From the NCBI GenBank assembly GCA_009760855.2, contig WPIO01000078.1, positions 310,001-374,000 on the forward strand: a DNA stretch of 64,000 nt, in the 5' to 3' direction. The number at the start of each line of letters is the position of its first letter. Position 1 is the first letter of the stretch. The notes under the pieces were generated by a model. The model worked only from the letters and a program-made list of their open reading frames with translations, searched no databases and was not told the origin of the DNA. The translations under genes and the position numbers were made by a program. Shown piece after piece: positions 58,886 to 64,000 of the stretch. The DNA is from Cristatella mucedo. Taxonomy: Eukaryota > Bryozoa > Phylactolaemata > Cristatellidae.

Positions 58886-59243
58886 TGCTAGAATTGTAAC
58901 CGCGTAGAGGTTCGTCCCCCGGTTCTCTACCGGTGGACTGTGTGATGCAGTGCTGCAGTGCGGTTAAAACACAGGCGGCCACAGCTGGGTGCCGAAAGCA
59001 ACAGTTTATTGTGGGCCTGTTAGTAGTGGTTACGCGCCGGCGCAAGCGCTTTACGCGGCGCGTACCGGACCGACGGAGTTAACTGCGAGAACTCCCGAAG
59101 CCCAAGTATAACCAACTACCCTGTGCGTTTACGCGGCGCGTACCGGACCGACGGAGTTAACTGCGAGAACTCCCGAAGCCCGGGTATAATACACTAACCT
59201 ATGCGCGCGTCGCTAGCAATTGCGAAGGCGGGTTGCTACAGCA
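58886..59243 (-). repeat. Probable LTR of a second LTR retrotransposon
   Basis: On the minus strand a G run (CTTGGGG) is directly followed by TGCTGTAGCAACC. AATAAA lies at about 59007-59012 (TTTATT on the plus strand), and the far end reads TTACAATTCTAGCA, giving TGCT...AGCA termini over 358 bases. It contains a 76-base tandem duplication (59051 and 59127: TTTACGCGGCGCGTACCGGA). No second LTR or target duplication is visible, so the call is an inference. Confidence 0.45.
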
Positions 59244-59295
59244 CCCCAAGATACGAGCAGCTAACTGAGTAGCCGGCAGAACACAACTGCGCAGT

Positions 59296-59496
59296 CTAAG
59301 TTGCACTTAGCTGTCCGTCGTCGTAGGTTAGCCTCTCGTGCTCTTGAAGCGTAGTCTCGCCTCGACTCCCAAGCTGCAGCCCTGAGCTCTCGGGGCGTAG
59401 TCTCTGCTCGACTACCCAAGCTGCAGCCCTGAGTTCTCGGGGCGTAGTCTCTGCTCGACTACCCAAGCTCTCTCCCCGCTCTGTCACTCGTCTCAT
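59296..59496 (-). other. Minus-strand frame built on a 46-47-bp tandem repeat
   Basis: Three units of GTAGTCTCTGCTCGACTACC...CAAGCTGCAGCCCTGAG start at 59351, 59397 and 59444. The 66-codon frame over them (ending AGTGxLSAT-like, no motif) would lie just before the purine run of the putative LTR, the place for the end of an internal ORF. I do not call it a gene. Confidence 0.4.
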
Positions 59497-59556
59497 TATA
59501 TTCTCTCTCCTTTCAACTCCTGACCTCGCGCGCCGCTGCTATTTCTACTTCAGCAT

Positions 59557-59779
59557 ATTAGTCGGTGCACATCCTGACCGCAACGTCTGCATCAGGCTTC
59601 ATTCTAACTTTAGCGGGTAGACCAGGAGTCAGGCTTGTACTAGCTATCCAAGTCGAACCCGCTAAGACAATCACATTAGTCGCTCCATCTCCTAACCGCA
59701 TCGCCTGCATAAAGCTCCATTCTAACCTGAGCTAGGTGAGTCATGAGCTGGGTCTGTACTAGGCGCCCTAGTCGACCCC
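59557..59779. repeat. Two-unit tandem repeat, about 117 bp
   Basis: Units start at 59557 and 59674 with ATTAGTCG, share CATTCTAACYTKAGC and CTAGTACTAG-like ends and finish in GTCGAACCC/GTCGACCCC. The second unit runs into a C run (59776-59790). Together with the 76- and 46-bp arrays, this makes three different tandem arrays within 740 bases. Confidence 0.75.
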
Positions 59780-59974
59780 CCCCCCCCCCTCTAAGGCAAG
59801 GGCTCCCATCGCGGCTAAGCTGAGAGCTGCACCAGTGCAGAATATATTGCACCTAATATTACAATTAATTTTAGCATTTGCTTGCCGATAATGACCGAGG
59901 TATACACAGTAGTTCTCGGTAGAACAAAAAAGAAAGGAATTTCCCATGTAAGTCTCCCTTGGGCTTTTCTCCTC

Positions 59975-60138
59975 ATTGCTGCTCTCCAAGGCCGGTAGCC
60001 TGCCAGCAGTGGCAGCGTGGCCGCCACCAGCGAGCAGCTCAGATGCTCGAATGGGGCTAAGGGCTGCCTAAGTGAAAAGTTGTTAGACGCCGGCAGCTGC
60101 ATGGCCTCTGCTCTGTGATTTGTGAAAGCTGCAAATTC

Positions 60139-60235
<97 letters not shown>

Positions 60236-60236
60236 T

Positions 60237-60276
<40 letters not shown>

Positions 60277-60415
60277 CTCTTGCTGTGTTGCACCTCAATC
60301 TGCAGTTATAATGCAGTCAAAACACCCCGCCCAAGGCATCAGGGCCAACTATATCCATTAAGACCGGCTAACTACTAAGGCTTTGTTTGAGAAAGCAGCA
60401 CTCGAAATGACAAAG
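59975..60415. repeat. Long direct repeat, copy 2, segment a
   Basis: Partner of 28440-28775, with a (CT)n microsatellite at 60142-60273 in the position of a short CTCACTCTTCGAA-type stretch of copy 1. Serine-leucine or arginine-glutamate frames here come from the microsatellite. Confidence 0.7.
60142..60273. repeat. (CT)n microsatellite
   Basis: Two long CT runs are separated by a CCCTCCCTCTCTTTTTCTTT spacer. It is specific to copy 2 of the long direct repeat. Confidence 0.98.
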
Positions 60416-60649
60416 CTCAAATAATAAGCTTGAGTAAAATAAAGTAGTAGTTAAAGCTGACTTGCCTATGTCACCTACATATAGGCAATGCTCGACGATA
60501 CAGTGTAAAGTAACCTTGACTTTGGATCTTACTGTAATAATAATTATAATATATTTGCATAGTACTCGCAAAGAAATTAATTTCATTCTAAACACTTTAT
60601 ACTCACTGTAAAGGAAGCATGATCATGTGTTTAGTGGAAAACTATTATT

Positions 60650-62176
60650 TATTTGTATTTTTCTCTAGAAGAACTTGATCTTTATTTAGGCGTTTCACAT
60701 ACACTACGGGGCTCGAGCCCAGGAATTCTTAGGTCTAACCAGGTTCAAAAAATTACCAAAATCCACCAAAACCCACTCTAATTAAATAAAAGCAAACCAG
60801 AAATCGGCGGTGCAAAGCTCAAATATCGAGTGAGCATTGTACTACAAGATCATTATAAGGAGCATATCAAAGCAAAGTTCATAGCACAGAACTCGCACAT
60901 TCTCATGCAAATGGCTCGAAAGTCGACAACAGCAATCCACTGGAATCAAGTGCAAATACACAGAAAATTGGCTGAGTGAAGCTGCGATTTGGATTTCAAG
61001 TTAACTTACACTAATGTTGCACCGAGAATACCCACAAAGTGCTCGCCATTTTGCGTTTTCATGCTATCCACTGGAATTTACTGCACCCACCCAGGTAAAT
61101 ACCCTAATCCACCGCGATCTGCTGCTAGAATAATCCTAAGTTTTAATATGCACTCCTTACCGGAGCTTCAAATTTCCCTGCGAATTGGCGAAGGATTCTG
61201 ATGGAAAACGCTAGATTCGTGCTTGGCGCAGAGAATTTCCTGTCTATTTTTGTTAGAGAGTTTTGCGATGATTCGTTGAGCCCTACTCGAAGCCTCGTGC
61301 CAGTCTGCTCGCAAATCGACCTCCTGCACTGGCTGTTGGACACTGACCTCGATCAATACATATAATACTAATATCCACCACCTACTGTCTGAATGGTATT
61401 CGGACAGTAGTTGGTGGCTAATGGCCACCGCAGTAAGTACAGATGCAGGTCAGAACGATCAAGTTTCTCTGGTTAGAATATACGATGCTGCGTACCTCGG
61501 TTTACACCGGTACGCCCTTCTTGCTGCTACTTGCACTACCGTTTTCGGCTTCACCTGCTCCTCACTGGAAGCAACGTTTGACTGCACACTGGTAAGAACT
61601 GCATGCTTTGCGCCGGATGCCCCCCCCCCACTTATGAACTGCGAGCTTAACAGCTAGACCTCTATTACTAACTATGAGCTCGGCCGTTGAACTACAACTG
61701 AGAGCCTCATTTAAAATAGCCACATTATGACGAGTCTTAAAAATGGCATATTTTATGGTTTTATAGGTGCGAGATTTCTCGACGACGTGCGACTTGTTCG
61801 TTGCATACGGCATGCGCCTGACCGCAGTCACTGGCTCGGAGTAGCTGTCTGCCGGTCGGCGAGTCGAGGCGCTGAGCTCGAGCTGCTGTGGGTCTGTAAA
61901 CGAGTCTGCTGGAAGTCACCTTGTCGTATCAGCCGTAATATACAGGCTGTAATTTGCGCTTTTTCTAGTAGAGCGTTGCTGCTGGCGCTGCTAGCTGGAT
62001 ATTGAGCGCTGCGATATTATCGATAGCGTATTTCGAGCTCCAGGTCTTTGAACTTTGCACGCGTTTCGCCGGTACCCGAACTAGTGAGGGTCGCTAGGTC
62101 GTAATGCCTTATCGATGCCTGCAAAGTGTTGTAACCGAATGAGAGATGAATTTCCAAGGCGCAGCTGCTACAAACG
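60650..62176. repeat. Long direct repeat, copy 2, segment b
   Basis: It is collinear with 29890-31190. It begins with the same minus-strand SINE end (GATCTTTATTTAGGCGTTTC) and contains one copy (about 61620-62110) of the sequence that forms the inverted arms in copy 1. The left arm itself is not present in this copy. At 62176 (CAAACGACTGTAG) the homology stops and resumes at 63735. No frame is conserved between copies. Confidence 0.75.
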
Positions 62177-62885
62177 ACTGTAGCGCCTTCTCACTTGAGT
62201 TCGTCACGACCACGCTATCCTTGCGTACGCGTCACACAATACCCGGCAAGCCTTAGTGTTGAACGGCGGCTAGCGAGTAGCCGAAGCTACCTCCAAACAC
62301 GCAGCTACTCTGACGTAGCTGAGCATGACAGCATTAAAGAGATCTAATACCTTGATACACGCTAGCTCACGTCTATAGCGTCGAACATTCTATTCGACAG
62401 CCACGAATGCCTCCTGGGGTATCCTGTGCAAGTCGTCACGTGACCAGCGGCTACTACGCCAATGGGTTTTTTACGAAGCCTAACCTTGGGTAAGGACATA
62501 ACTGGTATCTAGTCATTACAATTCAGGAACCGTGAATAATATTTCAGCAGTCATAATCTGGCTGATTTAGCACGCCAGCGTTTCAATAAGGCCAAGTGAT
62601 TTAAGGCAGATTTTCCCCGGCCGGACCCTCCCTCTTCGATCATGCTTCTATCTTTGATGCACGAGTCAACAAGCCTGCAGAGGTAATTGCCGTAACGAGG
62701 ACGCCGGGCCAACGAAGCCACCGAGCCTGTTTTTGCATACGGATAAGCACGATGTAGAAGACCCTGGGAGGTGTTGCGTGAGCCTGCTGCTGCTGCTGAA
62801 ATTAGCGTAGAATCCAGCCAATAAGGTATGCCCCACCTGCAGCCGGTGGTTGGGCAGTTGACTAGCCGCAGCTCCGGCCTTTGAT
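62177..62885. other. Inserted or replaced DNA within the long direct repeat
   Basis: Together with 62886-63734 it separates two parts that are contiguous at 31190-31280. A (CTG)5 run lies at 62788-62801. No protein motif, SINE head or terminal repeat is recognised. Confidence 0.5.
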
Positions 62886-63290
62886 ATAATAATAACGATA
62901 ATAATGCGCTCTATAAAGCGCCCTCAAAGAGCTTAATCTCTTTCTAGGCACTTTACATTTGCTGCACAGAAAGCACGAGCGAACGGTTAGCGGTAGCATG
63001 CTCAATGAACAATTAGAATTATTCAATTGGTTTATTTAATTATTATCAATTATTAATTAATTATTATTTTATTTATTTAATTTTAATTGGTTAGGCGTGA
63101 CAGGCACAGGGTCAGCATGCAAGTATGGTTAGTGGCAGCATGCACAATGTCATCACGCATAAGCACATGAAGCACATAAAGGTCGAACAAGAGGGACCCA
63201 CTAAATGCTGTGATAAATAGGTGCGATTTTGGTTTCTTCTTAAATGTAGTCAAGTCAGAAGATGTCGCAACGCAAGTTGGTATGCAGAGG
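62886..63290 (-). mobile_element. L2 LINE (subfamily A) 3' end with an AT-rich expansion
   Basis: Minus strand: an ORF-end remnant (LTTFKKKPKSHLF), the 3' UTR ATTGTGCATGCTGCCACTAA and the tail CGCTTTATAGAGCGCATTATT. Between 63015 and 63090 the 3' UTR is expanded by TTAATTATT-type repeats that are absent from other copies. Confidence 0.8.
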
Positions 63291-63734
63291 ATGTTGCCCG
63301 CCGCAGCTTCATTTCCCCAACTTCTGCGATTCATCGAGCACTCATATCTGTACTCATGAGAGCAATAAACAAGAAGTCTCTTTTAGCACCCAGGTCCGCG
63401 CTGGTGCCTCCGTGAGACTCCACAAAATCTGCCGCGCTAGAGTAACACAGCAGAGGCAGGATCAACGGCGATTAATTGCTAGAGTTGTATATGTTACTAT
63501 TCGAAGCTTTGAGAGGGTTGCATAAGATGAGGTATGCGAATTAATCAACGCTTGCTGTGCGATGGTCGGCTTATTGGTTAAAGTAAGCGATACTTGTATG
63601 AACCAGCTTTTGAGGCCATGGGAGGTGAGAATTTTTTTTTATCGAAAGGTAAACCGTGGATTTAGTCTTACCGTTGGACAAAACCGACACTATCAGCGTT
63701 TACTAGTGGAATAAAGGCGGAATACGGCTGACGA

Positions 63735-64000
63735 TACCAACGTCACATCGGCGAAATCCTAGCTAGTTGGGTTAGCGGTAATGTACGGAGACCTGACGAT
63801 CGCAATATGCGAAACGGTAACGACAGAGCGCTTGACATCCTGCAGACAGCGCTAGCAGCAACGCTTTCGTAGCAAAATATTGTTGCTCTTTATAAACGAT
63901 ATGCCGTCAACAAAGACGGCAAAACAGATTCCAATCGCTCTGTTTGTGGCCGCAGTATTCTGCCATGCCCCGCCCCAGCGTGCCATATTAGTGCTCCATC
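63735..64000. repeat. Long direct repeat, copy 2, segment c
   Basis: It matches 31280-31545: CCAACGTCACATCGGCG, GCGGTAATGTACGGAGACCT, CGCAATATGCGAAACGGTAA and CCGCCCCAGCGTGCCAT. It reaches the end of the window, so the repeat continues outside. Confidence 0.75.

Noticed and set aside
60057-60378. Frames rich in Ser-Leu or Arg-Glu
   Set aside because: They come from the CT microsatellite, and the matching repeat copy at 28.5 kb lacks it.
63550-63650. Another type 2 SINE (GGCTTATTGGTTAAAGTAAG)
   Set aside because: Only a head-like phrase is visible. There is no B box or body, so it was not counted.

Overview
This window looks like repeat-dense, non-coding chromosomal DNA from a multicellular animal. 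An aquatic invertebrate is my best guess, and the species cannot be fixed from the sequence. The reasons are: fragments of L2/CR1-type non-LTR retrotransposons whose reverse transcriptase motifs ([23 protein letters not shown]) are typical of metazoan families; tRNA-derived SINEs; a Ty3/gypsy LTR element; a fragment of a LINE with a restriction-like endonuclease; mariner-type MITEs; long TG, TA and CT microsatellites; and no long intact reading frames. I see no bacterial operons, rRNA, functional tRNA gene or CRISPR array.

Layout. From 0 to 6 kb, inverted-repeat blocks (1-77, 430-1530, 1585-2370, 3535-4262) lead into a nested pair of L2 elements (4270-6190). From 7 to 11.5 kb there are more L2 pieces, a fold-back-like element and SINEs. 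From 11.6 to 16.2 kb the DNA is mostly unannotatable. From 16 to 24 kb there are microsatellites, L2 pieces and SINEs, and then the inverted counterpart of the first 4 kb begins (21.7-28.9 kb). From 28.4 to 31.6 kb lies a composite repeat with its own 480-bp inverted arms; it recurs in direct orientation at 60.0-64.0 kb and runs off the end of the window. Around 33.1-33.6 kb, a GC/CpG-rich stretch holds the only plausible first exon of a host gene (minus strand, weakly supported). From 34.8 to 41 kb there are old duplicated blocks.

From 41.9 to 48.5 kb lies a degraded minus-strand Ty3/gypsy locus. It has two complete 234-bp LTRs, a gag remnant, an RNase H/integrase remnant, a second partial integrase copy and a third broken LTR. 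From 48.9 to 58 kb there are L2, SINE and endonuclease-LINE fragments and a roughly 100-bp tandem repeat. From 58.9 to 59.8 kb there is a probable second LTR followed by three tandem-repeat arrays.

The elements work as layers rather than as a pathway. L2 elements would supply the reverse transcriptase, and short SINEs and solitary L2 3' ends look like passengers copied by it. Insertions shared or not shared between the duplicated blocks give a relative order of events. Every recognised protein-coding remnant carries frameshifts, stops or large deletions, so nothing here is likely to be active. All homologies between repeats were found by eye; identity figures are estimates from hand alignment and boundaries may be off by tens of bases.
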